Assembly: GCF_044784365.2 (NCBI RefSeq)
Contig: NZ_CP173065.2
DNA: 64,000 nt
Source: Cetobacterium_A somerae
GTDB taxonomy: Bacteria; Fusobacteriota; Fusobacteriia; Fusobacteriales; Fusobacteriaceae
Reading direction: 5' to 3' (one strand)
Part shown: positions 8,362 to 16,704 of the stretch, piece by piece
Position numbering within the stretch: position 1 is the first letter of the stretch
Layout: each line of letters begins with the position of its first letter
Position numbers and translations under genes: made by a program
Notes under the pieces: model-generated
The model's database searches: none
What the model was told of the DNA's origin: nothing
Seen by the model: only the letters and a program-made list of their open reading frames with translations

Positions 8362-8953
8362 ATATCTCTTGTCTTCCATCTAAAGCTCTTGATATAGTTG
8401 CTACATCAGCAAATTCTATATTTCCACCCATTGGAATTCCACTAGCTATTTTTGTTACTTTTACATCAAACGTCTTTAAAAGTTTTGTTAAGTATAAAGC
8501 TGTTGTCTCTCCCTCTAAATCTGGATTTAAAGCAAGAATAACTTCTTTTATATCCTCTTTTGCCACTCTTTCTAACAATGATTTTAAATTTAGTTTATCT
8601 GGAGTCATACCATTTAATGGATCTATTTTACCATTTAAAACATGATAACTTCCTTTATATCTCTTTGTTTTTTCTAAAGGAATTATATCTCTACTATCCT
8701 CTACAACACAGATAATATTCTTATCTCTAAATTCATCTCTACATATATCACATATATCATTTTCACTAAAATTACCACAAATTGAACATTTTTTTACAGT
8801 TTCTTTTACATCTTTTAAAGCTTTTGAAAATCTTTCAACTTCTTGATCCGACATCTCTAAAACATGAAATGCCAATCTCACTGCACTTTTTCTTCCAATT
8901 CCAGGTAATCTATTAAATTCATCTATCAATATCTCTAATGACTTAGTTGCCAT
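8360..8953 (-). CDS. recR: Recombination mediator RecR
   Basis: Ring-forming DNA-binding protein that, with RecO (and RecF), loads RecA on SSB-coated gaps. The 197 residues match the family. Helix-hairpin-helix LPGIGRKSAVRLAFHVL lies at residues 16-32, the zinc finger uses Cys56, Cys59, Cys68 and Cys71, and the TOPRIM domain follows with ICVVEDSRDI and NPDLEGETTALYL. It is the last gene of the accD-accA-pfkA-tmaR-recR run, 12 bp after tmaR, with AAGGAG before the ATG. Confidence 0.97.
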   Translation of the reverse strand: MATKSLEILIDEFNRLPGIGRKSAVRLAFHVLEMSDQEVERFSKALKDVKETVKKCSICGNFSENDICDICRDEFRDKNIICVVEDSRDIIPLEKTKRYKGSYHVLNGKIDPLNGMTPDKLNLKSLLERVAKEDIKEVILALNPDLEGETTALYLTKLLKTFDVKVTKIASGIPMGGNIEFADVATISRALDGRQEI

Positions 8954-8965
8954 TTAAACTCCTTA

Positions 8966-9286
8966 TTACTTTTTTTCTACTGGAGCTTTTTGAGCTAATG
9001 TTCTTGTAATCTCTTTTATGCTTTTAGAAATTTCTCTTCTTTCTTTTCCTAACTCAGCATTTTTGATTATATAGTCATCAACTCTATCCTCATAGTCACC
9101 TTTCATGTTTTCAATTATGTCAATAATCTCAGCATAAGTCATTCCAGGCTTTAGATACTCCTTTAAGTTTGTTAAAAGATCAACTCTTTTTCTGTTGTCT
9201 CTTATTTTTCTATCATTATCTTCAATTTCTCTTTTAATCTTATTTTTTCTTCTTTCTTTTCTAACAACGTCTAAAACTGTAATCAT
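8966..9286 (-). CDS. tmaR: TmaR (YeeX, DUF496) PTS regulator
   Basis: Small coiled-coil protein closely resembling E. coli YeeX/TmaR over almost its full 106 residues: RRKNKIKREIEDNDRKIRDN, LLTNLKEYLKPGM and the block DDYIIKNAELGKERREISK are near-identical in pattern. In E. coli TmaR forms polar clusters and sequesters enzyme I of the phosphotransferase system, tuning sugar uptake. Here it lies directly between pfkA (15 bp upstream) and recR, which is consistent with a link between PTS activity and glycolysis. Predicted cytosolic, mostly helical, no membrane segment. The homology call is strong; the PTS role in this organism is inferred. Confidence 0.88.
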   Translation of the reverse strand: MITVLDVVRKERRKNKIKREIEDNDRKIRDNRKRVDLLTNLKEYLKPGMTYAEIIDIIENMKGDYEDRVDDYIIKNAELGKERREISKSIKEITRTLAQKAPVEKK

Positions 9287-9300
9287 ATTCTCATCAGCTC

Positions 9301-10266
9301 CTATTTACAAAGTGTTAATGCTAATTCATAATCTTTTCTAATATCATATTTTCTTTTACCTTCCCAAGCAAATGAAATTGGATGAGTTACTAATTCATTA
9401 CTTTCAATTCCTACCATAACTCCACCTTCTCCTGCTTCAAGAAGCTCAACTGCTTTTGCTCCCATTTTAGTTGCTAAAACTCTATCAAATCCAGATGGAG
9501 TTCCACCTCTTTGAACGTGAGCTAAAACTACACTTCTTACCTCTGTTGTTACTTTCTCTTTTAGTTGCTTTTCAATTTCAAAAACACTTCCAACACCTTC
9601 AGCTACTAAAACTATATCGTGTAGCTTCCCTTGTCTTCTTCTCTCTTTAATTTGATAAGCTAACATCTCAATTGGTTCCTCTATTTCAGGAATTAAAACT
9701 CCATCTCCTCCACCAGCTAATGTGGCATGAAGAGCTAAATCTCCTGCATGTCTTCCCATTACTTCCATTAAGATTGTTCTTTCATGTGAAGTTGCTGTAT
9801 CTCTTAATTTTGACATAGCATCTAATATTGTATTTAAACATGTGTCAAAACCTATTGTATAGTCTGTTCCTATTATATCATTGTCTATTGTTCCAGGTAA
9901 TCCTACAACCTTAAATCCGTGCTCTTTAGATAATAAATCAGCACCTCTATAAGATCCATCTCCTCCTACAACTACGATACCTTCAATTCCTCTTTTCTTT
10001 AAATTCTCAGCAGCTATTGCTCTGAATTTTGGATCTTTAAACTCTAAACATCTAGCTGTTAAAAGAACTGTTCCACCTCTATCAATAATTCCAGATACAT
10101 GGCTTCCATTCATTTGGAATATCTCATCGTGAACCATTCCTAAATATCCTCTTCTTACTCCGTATACTTCCATCCCTTTTGCTAAGGCTACTTTAGCTAC
10201 CGCTCTTACTGCAGCGTTCATTCCAGGAGCGTCTCCTCCACTTGTTAAAACAGCTATTTTTTTCAT
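9301..10266 (-). CDS. pfkA: ATP-dependent 6-phosphofructokinase
   Basis: Phosphorylates fructose-6-phosphate to fructose-1,6-bisphosphate, the committed glycolytic step. Its 321 residues are typical of the bacterial ATP enzyme. Motifs: TSGGDAPGMNAAVRAVAK at residues 8-25, VVGGDGSYRGA (glycine after the aspartate, the ATP-type rather than PPi-type signature), the catalytic PGTIDNDI, and MGRHAGDLAL. GGAGGTG precedes the ATG. It is preceded by accA by 33 bp, an acc-pfkA linkage also seen in Firmicutes. The opposing enzyme Fbp is encoded at the left edge of the window. Confidence 0.98.
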   Translation of the reverse strand: MKKIAVLTSGGDAPGMNAAVRAVAKVALAKGMEVYGVRRGYLGMVHDEIFQMNGSHVSGIIDRGGTVLLTARCLEFKDPKFRAIAAENLKKRGIEGIVVVGGDGSYRGADLLSKEHGFKVVGLPGTIDNDIIGTDYTIGFDTCLNTILDAMSKLRDTATSHERTILMEVMGRHAGDLALHATLAGGGDGVLIPEIEEPIEMLAYQIKERRRQGKLHDIVLVAEGVGSVFEIEKQLKEKVTTEVRSVVLAHVQRGGTPSGFDRVLATKMGAKAVELLEAGEGGVMVGIESNELVTHPISFAWEGKRKYDIRKDYELALTLCK

Positions 10267-10299
10267 AAGCTTAACACCTCCGACACTTTCTATTAAAAT

Positions 10300-11250
10300 T
10301 TAGATTGTTTTCTCTGTAAAACTTCCCATTTTTCTAAACTTATTATATCTATTTTTTAGTAAAGTATCTACATCTAATTTAGATAACTCTAAAAGTGATG
10401 ATAAAATAACACTTTTTAGATCATTTGCTGCACACTTATAATCTCTATGAGCTCCTCCTAGAGGTTCCTTAACTATACCGTCAATTATACCTAAACTTTG
10501 TAAACTATGACCTGATATTTTTAAGTTATTTGCTGCTTCTGGGGCTTTAGAAGAATCTTTATAAAGAATTGCCGCACATCCTTCTGGAGATATTACAGAA
10601 TAAACTGAATTTTCTAACATATAAACTTTATCTGCTACTCCTAATGCCAAAGCTCCTCCAGATCCTCCTTCACCTATTACAACAGAAATTATTGGCACTT
10701 TTAAGCCTGCCATTTCCAATAAATTTCTAGCAATAGCTTCTCCTTGTCCATGTTTTTCTGCTTCTATCCCAGGGTATGCCCCTGCTGTATCTATTAAGTT
10801 TACTATAGGAATCGAAAATCTTTCAGCCATTTTAAATAATCTCAGGGCTTTTCTATACCCTTCAGGACTTGCCATTCCAAAATTTCTAAAGATATTCTCT
10901 TCAATAGTTCTTCCTTTTTGGTGTCCAACAATCATAACTTTTTTTCCATCTATTTTGCAAAGACCACCAACTATTGCAGCATCATCTTTACATAACCTAT
11001 CTCCGTGGAGCTCTATAAAATCTGTTGTCATATTTTCTATATAGTCTAATGTATATGGTCTTTCTGGATGACGAGCTATAGCTACTCTATCCCAATCTGT
11101 TAAGTCTTCATAAGCGGCTTTTAAGTATTCATCTCTTTGTTTTGAAAGTTTTTCTATCTCTAAACTTAAATCTATATTTTTTTCTTTTGAAAAATTTTTA
11201 AGCTCTACTATTTTAGTTTCTAAATCTAAAATTTCACTATTAAATTTCAT
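10300..11250 (-). CDS. accA: Acetyl-CoA carboxylase carboxyltransferase alpha subunit
   Basis: Alpha half of the carboxyltransferase that moves the carboxyl group from carboxybiotin to acetyl-CoA, making malonyl-CoA for fatty acid synthesis. At 316 residues it matches the family. Recognisable stretches are DWDRVAIARHPERPYTLDYI, FIELHGDRLCKDDAAIVGG, NFGMASPEGYRKALRL, and the oxyanion region GEGGSGGALALGVAD. It lies 26 bp downstream of accD. Acetyl-CoA carboxylase depends on biotin and its product feeds BioC, so its nearness to the bio operon is metabolically apt although the two are convergent operons. Confidence 0.98.
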   Translation of the reverse strand: MKFNSEILDLETKIVELKNFSKEKNIDLSLEIEKLSKQRDEYLKAAYEDLTDWDRVAIARHPERPYTLDYIENMTTDFIELHGDRLCKDDAAIVGGLCKIDGKKVMIVGHQKGRTIEENIFRNFGMASPEGYRKALRLFKMAERFSIPIVNLIDTAGAYPGIEAEKHGQGEAIARNLLEMAGLKVPIISVVIGEGGSGGALALGVADKVYMLENSVYSVISPEGCAAILYKDSSKAPEAANNLKISGHSLQSLGIIDGIVKEPLGGAHRDYKCAANDLKSVILSSLLELSKLDVDTLLKNRYNKFRKMGSFTEKTI

Positions 11251-11276
11251 GTCACTCTCCTGTAAATAAACGATTT

Positions 11277-12161
11277 CTAGATTATATTATCTAAAACTTT
11301 ATGAAGAGTTCTCTTCATATCCTCTCTTTTTGTTATAACATCAACCATTCCACACTCTTGTAAAAATTCACTTCTTTGGAATCCATTTGGCAATTTTTGC
11401 TTTATTGTTTGCTCAATTACTCTTTGTCCCGCAAACCCTATTAAAGCATCTGGCTCTGTCATAATTATATCTCCTAACATTGCAAAAGAAGCTGTTACTC
11501 CTCCTGTTGTTGGATTTACTGGAATAGAAATAAATGGAACCCCCACTTCTCTTAATTTTTCTAGTGCTGCTGAAGTTTTTGCCATTTGCATAAGTGAAAG
11601 TATTCCTTCATGCATTCTAGCTCCTCCAGATGAAGATACCACAACTACCGGAACTTTAAACTTTATTCCTCTTTCTATTGCTCTTGTTATTTTCTCTCCC
11701 ACAACAGATCCCATACTTCCACCTAAAAAATCAAAGTCCATAACCGCTATACTTACTTTTATTCCAAAAATATCTCCAATTCCTGCTACAACACCTTCTA
11801 ACATTCCTGTTTTTTCTACTGCTGCTTCATATTTTTCAGTATACCCTGGAAAATCTAATGGGTTTTCTGAAGTTAAATTTTTATCCATCTCTTGGAAAGT
11901 TCCCTCATCTATTAAAAGAGCAATTCTCTCCTTAGCACTCATTGAGAAATAATAATCACAATGTGGACATTTTTGTAAATTTTGTTCAATATCATTTTTA
12001 TAAACAATCTCATGACACTCTGGACATTTTTCCCAAAGTCCTGTTATTTTTGTTTTTTTTATTATTTTTTCCTCTTTTTCTTCAACTTTTTTATTTTCTG
12101 ATTTATTTTCTTTAACAGTTAAAGTCGCATACTTTTTTTTATTCAAAGAAAAAAACTTCAT
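11277..12161 (-). CDS. accD: Acetyl-CoA carboxylase carboxyltransferase beta subunit
   Basis: Beta half of the carboxyltransferase. Of 294 residues, the first 42 are a lysine-rich, poorly conserved extension; a four-cysteine zinc ribbon follows (Cys46, Cys49, Cys65, Cys68) and then the crotonase-like fold with GVVAGIGDIFGIKVSIAVMDF, FLGGSMGSVVGEKITRAIE, SSSGGARMHEGILSLMQMAK and NPTTGGVTASFAMLGD. AGGAGG is present before the ATG. It heads the accD-accA-pfkA-tmaR-recR run from a promoter at 12209-12237. Confidence 0.98.
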   Translation of the reverse strand: MKFFSLNKKKYATLTVKENKSENKKVEEKEEKIIKKTKITGLWEKCPECHEIVYKNDIEQNLQKCPHCDYYFSMSAKERIALLIDEGTFQEMDKNLTSENPLDFPGYTEKYEAAVEKTGMLEGVVAGIGDIFGIKVSIAVMDFDFLGGSMGSVVGEKITRAIERGIKFKVPVVVVSSSGGARMHEGILSLMQMAKTSAALEKLREVGVPFISIPVNPTTGGVTASFAMLGDIIMTEPDALIGFAGQRVIEQTIKQKLPNGFQRSEFLQECGMVDVITKREDMKRTLHKVLDNII

Positions 12162-12208
12162 ATTTTCCTCCTGAAACTTCTATTTATTTTTAAACATTTC
12201 AATATCTC

Positions 12209-12237
12209 ATTCTATAAGATTTTTCATTATATTTCAA
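12209..12237 (-). promoter_or_regulatory. Promoter of the accD operon
   Basis: On the minus strand TTGAAA (12237-12232) and TAGAAT (12214-12209) are 17 bp apart. The leader to accD is about 40 nt. No obvious FapR-like inverted repeat is visible around it. Confidence 0.6.
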
Positions 12238-12250
12238 TAATTATTTGATT

Positions 12251-12278
12251 TTGACACCTTTATATTATAGAATATGTA
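12251..12278 (+). promoter_or_regulatory. Promoter of the chorismate-mutase-like gene
   Basis: A perfect TTGACA (12251-12256) is followed after 16 bp by TATGTA (12273-12278). It is divergent from the accD promoter, with the -35 boxes 13 bp apart. Transcription would begin near 12285, which argues for a translation start downstream of that. Confidence 0.5.
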
Positions 12279-12290
12279 TTGATAATGTTC

Positions 12291-12971
12291 ATGAAATGGG
12301 TGATTAAAATTACACGTGATATTAATAAATTAAGAGAAGAAATAGACAAAATAGATAAAAAAATTGTAGAGTTAATTCTGAACAGAATGAATATTGTTCA
12401 CCAAGTTGGTGTAACAAAATCAAAAGACAACAGCCGTATATATGTTCCAGAAAGAGAGGTTGCTATTTATAAAAAATTAAGTGACTTTTCAGGACTTGAA
12501 GCTGATGAAATCCAAAGTTTTTATACTGAAATTATATCTTTTTGCCGAAAACTTGAAGGCATACTAAATGTAGGTATAAAATACAACGCTTTATCTTTAG
12601 TTGGAGTAAAAAAAATTTTTGGAGAATATGTTAATCCTGTTGTTATTCGTCAGTTTGAAGAACTGAATTTAGATTCTGTTAAATACATTTTAACTCCACT
12701 TTCTAAAGAAATTATAGATTTTATAGAAAAAAATAACTGGTACCTTATTAATAAAGTTAATTTAAATGAAGAGGTTTTATATTTATTTTCCTCTTACAAT
12801 AACTCTATTTTTAAAGATAATGATGTTACTTATATTTTACATAATGGTATAATTTCTAAAGAGTATATAAAAGTTGATTCAAATCTTTTTATAAATTTAA
12901 TTCCATTTAAAAACTTAAAAGATTTTGAAAATTTAAATATTAAAATCTTAGGTACTATACCTAGCATATAA
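12291..12971 (+). CDS. Chorismate-mutase-like domain protein
   Basis: Residues from about 12 to 95 form an AroQ-type chorismate mutase helix bundle (INKLREEIDKIDKKIVELI, MNIVHQVGVTKSK, VPEREVAIYKKL, IISFCRKLEG), the fold that turns chorismate into prephenate. The remaining 130 residues resemble nothing I recognise: no prephenate dehydratase or dehydrogenase motif is present, although the position is that of the second domain in a P-protein. The reading frame opens at TTG 12279 and has ATG codons at 12285 and 12291; with the promoter close by and no clear ribosome binding site, the start is uncertain. A lipoprotein gene follows 25 bp later. Confidence 0.65.
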   Translation: MKWVIKITRDINKLREEIDKIDKKIVELILNRMNIVHQVGVTKSKDNSRIYVPEREVAIYKKLSDFSGLEADEIQSFYTEIISFCRKLEGILNVGIKYNALSLVGVKKIFGEYVNPVVIRQFEELNLDSVKYILTPLSKEIIDFIEKNNWYLINKVNLNEEVLYLFSSYNNSIFKDNDVTYILHNGIISKEYIKVDSNLFINLIPFKNLKDFENLNIKILGTIPSI

Positions 12972-12996
12972 TTTATTTTTAAAGGGGGGAGTTCTA

Positions 12997-13515
12997 ATGT
13001 TAAAAAAATTTACAGCTATATCTTTTATTTTTTTCTTAACTGGATGTAATAATCTTTCAATACCAAATCCTATGGAAAACACTGAAAATACTGAGCGAAT
13101 GACTACTTCTGTTGATTCTGAAAATGAAGTTATCGGTATTGGTTCAGCTAAAATTGCAAGTAGTGGTACATTAGTTGCAACTGGAAAAGCTGTTCGTGAA
13201 GCTAAAGAAAAATTAAAGTCTAAAATTTTATCTGAAGAAGAGATAGTTTTTAAATCTTTCTTAGTTCCTGCTGATCCTTATACTAAAAAAATATTATCTC
13301 CTGCTTTATCTGATTTAATGGATTATACTGCTACTCAACTTGTACAAAAATCAATTGAAAAAGATACTTGGATGGAAAATAATAAGGTTTATGTAGTATA
13401 TAGCATTTCAAAAAATGAAATTTTATCTGAATCTCAAAATATATTTATTCAATATATTGATGATATAACAAGTAAATTCCAACTTATTAAAGAGGGGGTA
13501 ACACAAACACAATGA
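12997..13515 (+). CDS. LPP20-like outer lipoprotein
   Basis: A signal peptide with lipobox LTGC (lipidated Cys17) is followed by a low-complexity serine/threonine-rich linker and a domain beginning VIGIGSAKIASSGTLVATGK with AVREAKEKLKSKI, a pattern like the LPP20/FlgP-type lipoprotein family. The 172-residue product is probably anchored in the outer membrane or periplasmic face. AAAGGGGGGAG precedes the ATG. It overlaps citC by four bases (ATGA), so it is translated together with the citrate lyase maturation genes, though no functional link to them is known to me. Lipoprotein call strong, family call moderate. Confidence 0.72.
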   Translation: MLKKFTAISFIFFLTGCNNLSIPNPMENTENTERMTTSVDSENEVIGIGSAKIASSGTLVATGKAVREAKEKLKSKILSEEEIVFKSFLVPADPYTKKILSPALSDLMDYTATQLVQKSIEKDTWMENNKVYVVYSISKNEILSESQNIFIQYIDDITSKFQLIKEGVTQTQ

Positions 13516-14546
13516 ATATAGAAACACTAAATTTAAATAGTAGCTATCAAAAAAATGAACTTAAGGAGTTTTTAAAAAAGTTTCAATTAAATTTTGATGA
13601 AACTATTGATTACTCTTTAGTTATTAGAAAAAATGAGGAAATTGTCGCAACAGCCTCTAAAAGTAAAAATATAATAAAATGCTTTGCCATAGATGATTCT
13701 TTAAGAGGAGAAGGAGTTACAAACACTCTTGTTACAACTCTTCTTAATAAATCTTTTGATCAAGGAATTTTTCATACTTTTGTTTTTACAAAACCTTCAA
13801 ATGAAGATATTTTTAAAGGTGTTGGATTTAAACCAATTTCAAAAACTGATAAAGTAGCGCTTCTTGAAATTGGAATGAATTCTATTGATAAAACTATTGA
13901 TAAAATGAAATCACAATTAGCTTGGGAAGAAAATAGCAATAATGGTCTTCTTATAATGAATTGCAATCCTTTCACTTTAGGTCATCAATTTCTTATTGAA
14001 ACTGCTGCTAAAAAAATGGATAATATTTTAGTTTTAGTTGTTGAAGAGGATAAATCGTCTTTTCCATTTTCCGATAGAATTGCTCTAGTAAAAAAAGGAA
14101 CAGAGCATTTAACAAATGTAACTATTTTACCTAGTACAGAATATGTTATATCTTCAGCTACATTTCCTAATTACTTTTTAAGAAAAGAAGACGATTCTTT
14201 AGTTGAATTTATGAAATTAGATACTAAAATAACTGCTGAACACTTTTGCAAAAAACTAAATATTTCAACTAGATTTGTTGGTGAAGAACCATTTTGTGAA
14301 GTAACTAAAAAATACAATGATACTATGATTGAAACTTTTAAGGAATTTAATTTAAAAGTTTGTATTATTCCAAGAAAAGAGATGGAACATTGTGCTATAA
14401 GTGCCTCACAAGTTCGTGCTCTTTTAAAAGAGGACAAATTAAATGAAGTTAAAAATTTAGTTCCATATTCTACTTACGAATACTTAATTTCAGAAAAAGG
14501 GAAGGAGATTACAGAGAGAATTAAAAATTCTAACTCTGTTCACTAA
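13512..14546 (+). CDS. citC: [Citrate (pro-3S)-lyase] ligase
   Basis: Acetylates the prosthetic group thiol of the citrate lyase acyl carrier protein using acetate and ATP, activating the enzyme. The 344 residues show an N-terminal GNAT-like domain (FAIDDSLRGEGVTNTLVTTL near residue 57) and a C-terminal nucleotidyltransferase domain with NCNPFTLGHQFLIE and the late AISASQVRALL motif. The gene overlaps the lipoprotein gene by 4 bp and is followed by citXG. Structural citrate lyase genes (citD, citE, citF) are not in this window, so the target complex must be encoded elsewhere. Confidence 0.93.
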   Translation: MNIETLNLNSSYQKNELKEFLKKFQLNFDETIDYSLVIRKNEEIVATASKSKNIIKCFAIDDSLRGEGVTNTLVTTLLNKSFDQGIFHTFVFTKPSNEDIFKGVGFKPISKTDKVALLEIGMNSIDKTIDKMKSQLAWEENSNNGLLIMNCNPFTLGHQFLIETAAKKMDNILVLVVEEDKSSFPFSDRIALVKKGTEHLTNVTILPSTEYVISSATFPNYFLRKEDDSLVEFMKLDTKITAEHFCKKLNISTRFVGEEPFCEVTKKYNDTMIETFKEFNLKVCIIPRKEMEHCAISASQVRALLKEDKLNEVKNLVPYSTYEYLISEKGKEITERIKNSNSVH

Positions 14547-14552
14547 TTATAG

Positions 14553-15899
14553 ATGTTTAATTTAGAAGAATTTTTATTAATGAGAGAAAAAAGAGTAGAG
14601 ATTCAAAATGAAGTTATTGAAAATTTTAAAAATCCCATTTTAGTTTTGAGAGCTAACTATCCTGGAGAGGAAAAAAATAGTTTTGTTGCTAAATATATTG
14701 TTGAAATTATAAAGGATGAAATTCTAGAAATTTTCAATTCACAAATTATATATTCAAAAAAAATTGAATCTATCGAAGGGCCTACATATATATATTCAAT
14801 TAATTATTCTGGTAAAAATATAAAAAAAATTGCTATGGAGATTGAAGAATCTCATATTTTAGGTCGATGTGTTGATATTGATGTTTTCGATAATAACGGT
14901 TATCCATTTTCTAGAAAAGACTTTGGTGGAGAAAAAAGACAATGTCTTCTTTGCAATGATATGGCCTTTGTTTGTACTAGAACTAAAAAACATACCCAAA
15001 AAGATGTTCAAATAGCTATTGAAAAGAGACTAGAAGAATACTTAAATTCTGAGCGTAATAAAATTGAGATAATGGACAGTTTCTCAAATCTAGCATTAAA
15101 ATCAATTATCTTAGAAGTTTCTGCTTCACCATCTTTTGGATTAGTTTCACCTCATACTAACGGTTCTCATGAAGATATGGATTTTTTCACCTTTATTGAC
15201 AGTGGATTTTCTTTAAATAGTTACTTTAAAAAAGTTGTAAATGCGGGGTATTCGCCCTTATCAGTTGATTTAATTTTTAAGAAAATAAGATTTATGGGAA
15301 AAGTTGCTGAAAATGATATGTTTTTAGCTACTCATAACGTTAATACACATAAGGGAATGATTTTCTTAATGGGTATTACTGCCGCTTTAAGTGCTAAAGC
15401 AAAGTATGAAAATTTATTATTTAATGATATCTCATCACTAATAAAAGACATGTGTCGAGATATTTTAAAAGACTTTAATGATATTCATAAAAAATCTTCT
15501 CTTACTCATGGAGAGAAATTATATATTAAACATGGCGTAGTTGGTGTAAGAGGAATTGTAAAAAATGGTTTAGATATTATTTTTAATAACTCCGTTGAAA
15601 TTTTTGAAAAATCTTTAGTTTCTGGCGAGCATATTAACTCTGCAATGATTAGAACTCTTATATTTTTAATGAGTAATTTAGAAGATACAACCATTTTACA
15701 CAGACACGATATTGAAATTCTAAATTTTGTAAAACTTAAAGCTAAAGATTTACATTTAAAATTTGATAATAACTCTTTAGATATAAACTTATTAACTGAA
15801 ATTGAAAAAGAATTTATAGAAAAAAGAATTAGTCCAGGTGGAGCTGCTGACCTTCTTGCGATTACAATGTTTCTATACTTTATAAAACCATATTTTTAA
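14553..15899 (+). CDS. citXG: CitX-CitG fusion: citrate lyase prosthetic group synthesis and transfer
   Basis: The first 165 residues are CitX (holo-ACP synthase: LLMREKRVEIQNEVI, the conserved GRCVDIDVFD near residue 105, KRQCLLCNDMAFVC), which attaches the prosthetic group to the carrier protein. Residues about 180-448 are CitG (triphosphoribosyl-dephospho-CoA synthase: LEVSASPSFGLVSPHTNGSHEDMDFFTFIDSG, NTHKGMIFLMGITAALSAK, GVVGVRG, RISPGGAADLLAITMF), which makes it from ATP and dephospho-CoA. Together 448 residues, the sum of the separate proteins. No strong ribosome binding site precedes ATG 14553; it begins six bases after citC, so coupling is likely. A later ATG at 14580 is possible but would cut the CitX N-terminus. 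Confidence 0.92.
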   Translation: MFNLEEFLLMREKRVEIQNEVIENFKNPILVLRANYPGEEKNSFVAKYIVEIIKDEILEIFNSQIIYSKKIESIEGPTYIYSINYSGKNIKKIAMEIEESHILGRCVDIDVFDNNGYPFSRKDFGGEKRQCLLCNDMAFVCTRTKKHTQKDVQIAIEKRLEEYLNSERNKIEIMDSFSNLALKSIILEVSASPSFGLVSPHTNGSHEDMDFFTFIDSGFSLNSYFKKVVNAGYSPLSVDLIFKKIRFMGKVAENDMFLATHNVNTHKGMIFLMGITAALSAKAKYENLLFNDISSLIKDMCRDILKDFNDIHKKSSLTHGEKLYIKHGVVGVRGIVKNGLDIIFNNSVEIFEKSLVSGEHINSAMIRTLIFLMSNLEDTTILHRHDIEILNFVKLKAKDLHLKFDNNSLDINLLTEIEKEFIEKRISPGGAADLLAITMFLYFIKPYF

Positions 15900-15906
15900 G
15901 TTTTTT

Positions 15907-15936
15907 AAAGAGACTATTTATAAAAATAGTCTCTTT
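15907..15936. terminator. Terminator after citXG, probably bidirectional
   Basis: A 13-bp stem AAAGAGACTATTT with its inverse and a four-base loop, followed by a T run on the plus strand and an A-rich flank on the other side. It separates citXG from the convergent Nudix gene. Confidence 0.9.
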
Positions 15937-15944
15937 TTATATAC

Positions 15945-16553
15945 CTATAAATATTTTATAGCTTCTTTTATAATCTCTGCTGTTAATCCCCATATAACCT
16001 TATCTTCATAGATATAAATATAAACCTCTCTTGGAGAACTCTTCCAAGGTGTATGATACATTTTAGGTAAATTTAATTCCACTGCTGGAAATACAAATTT
16101 CTCCCCATTTTCATAATAATAAGGCTTAGTTTCTACTTCTAATTTTTCAATTCTTGGAGAATTTTTTTTAAAGAAATCAACAGGAACTAAAAAACACCCT
16201 TCAACTTCATCTTCGTTTATTTTTAATTTCTTTAATTTTTTCTCTTCTATAATGCCTAAAAAAGCTTCTACCATTATCCCAGATGGTATAACTAATGTTC
16301 CTATTTTTCCTTTAACATCGACTTCATCTATACCAATCTCTTCTTTACACTCTCTTAATGCCGCTTCTAAACTAGTTTCACCCATTTCTATTTTTCCACC
16401 TGGAAAAGATATATCTCCTCCTTGCCTTACTCCTCTAGCTCTTTTTTCAAATAAAAAATATTTCTTATCATTTTTTTCAATAACTAATGCTATCACAGCT
16501 GAATTAAAATATTTTTCCTTCCCAATTATTTTTTCTGTAAAATCTATATTCAT
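15945..16553 (-). CDS. Nudix hydrolase, CoA-pyrophosphatase-like
   Basis: Hydrolyses a nucleoside diphosphate linked to another moiety. The Nudix box is complete at about residues 53-75 (GKIEMGETSLEAALRECKEE followed by IGI), and the preceding RQGGDISFPGG resembles the NudL/CoA pyrophosphatase subgroup. The start at 16553 is chosen because GGAGGG stands six bases upstream; a longer frame to 16607 would be translated through that site. This gives 202 residues. It is a single-gene unit, convergent with citXG and divergent from fruR. CoA as substrate is plausible, but Nudix substrates are hard to read from sequence. Confidence 0.85.
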   Translation of the reverse strand: MNIDFTEKIIGKEKYFNSAVIALVIEKNDKKYFLFEKRARGVRQGGDISFPGGKIEMGETSLEAALRECKEEIGIDEVDVKGKIGTLVIPSGIMVEAFLGIIEEKKLKKLKINEDEVEGCFLVPVDFFKKNSPRIEKLEVETKPYYYENGEKFVFPAVELNLPKMYHTPWKSSPREVYIYIYEDKVIWGLTAEIIKEAIKYL

Positions 16554-16626
16554 TATAACTCCCTCCTCTAAATTTATTATAATCTTTATTTTATAAAAAT
16601 CCTTCATTTTTTTATTTTTGATTGTT

Positions 16627-16646
16627 TTTGAAAGAATTTGAAAGAA
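16627..16646 (+). promoter_or_regulatory. Tandem 10-bp repeat upstream of fruR
   Basis: TTTGAAAGAA occurs twice in direct succession, six bases upstream of the fruR -35 box. A repeat with one helical-turn period next to an autoregulated DeoR-family operon is a fair candidate for the FruR binding site. The assignment is inference. Confidence 0.4.
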
Positions 16647-16651
16647 AATGA

Positions 16652-16680
16652 TTGATTTTTATTTTACACTATGATAATAT
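16652..16680 (+). promoter_or_regulatory. Promoter of fruR-fruK-fruA
   Basis: TTGATT (16652-16657) and TAATAT (16675-16680) are spaced 17 bp, with TG preceding the -10 region. Confidence 0.55.
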
Positions 16681-16704
16681 ACTTTCTATAAAGGATGTGA
16701 TTTT

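Noticed and set aside
16554..16607. Upstream extension of the Nudix protein
   Set aside because: The 18 extra residues would be translated through a strong GGAGGG ribosome binding site placed exactly for the internal ATG at 16553.
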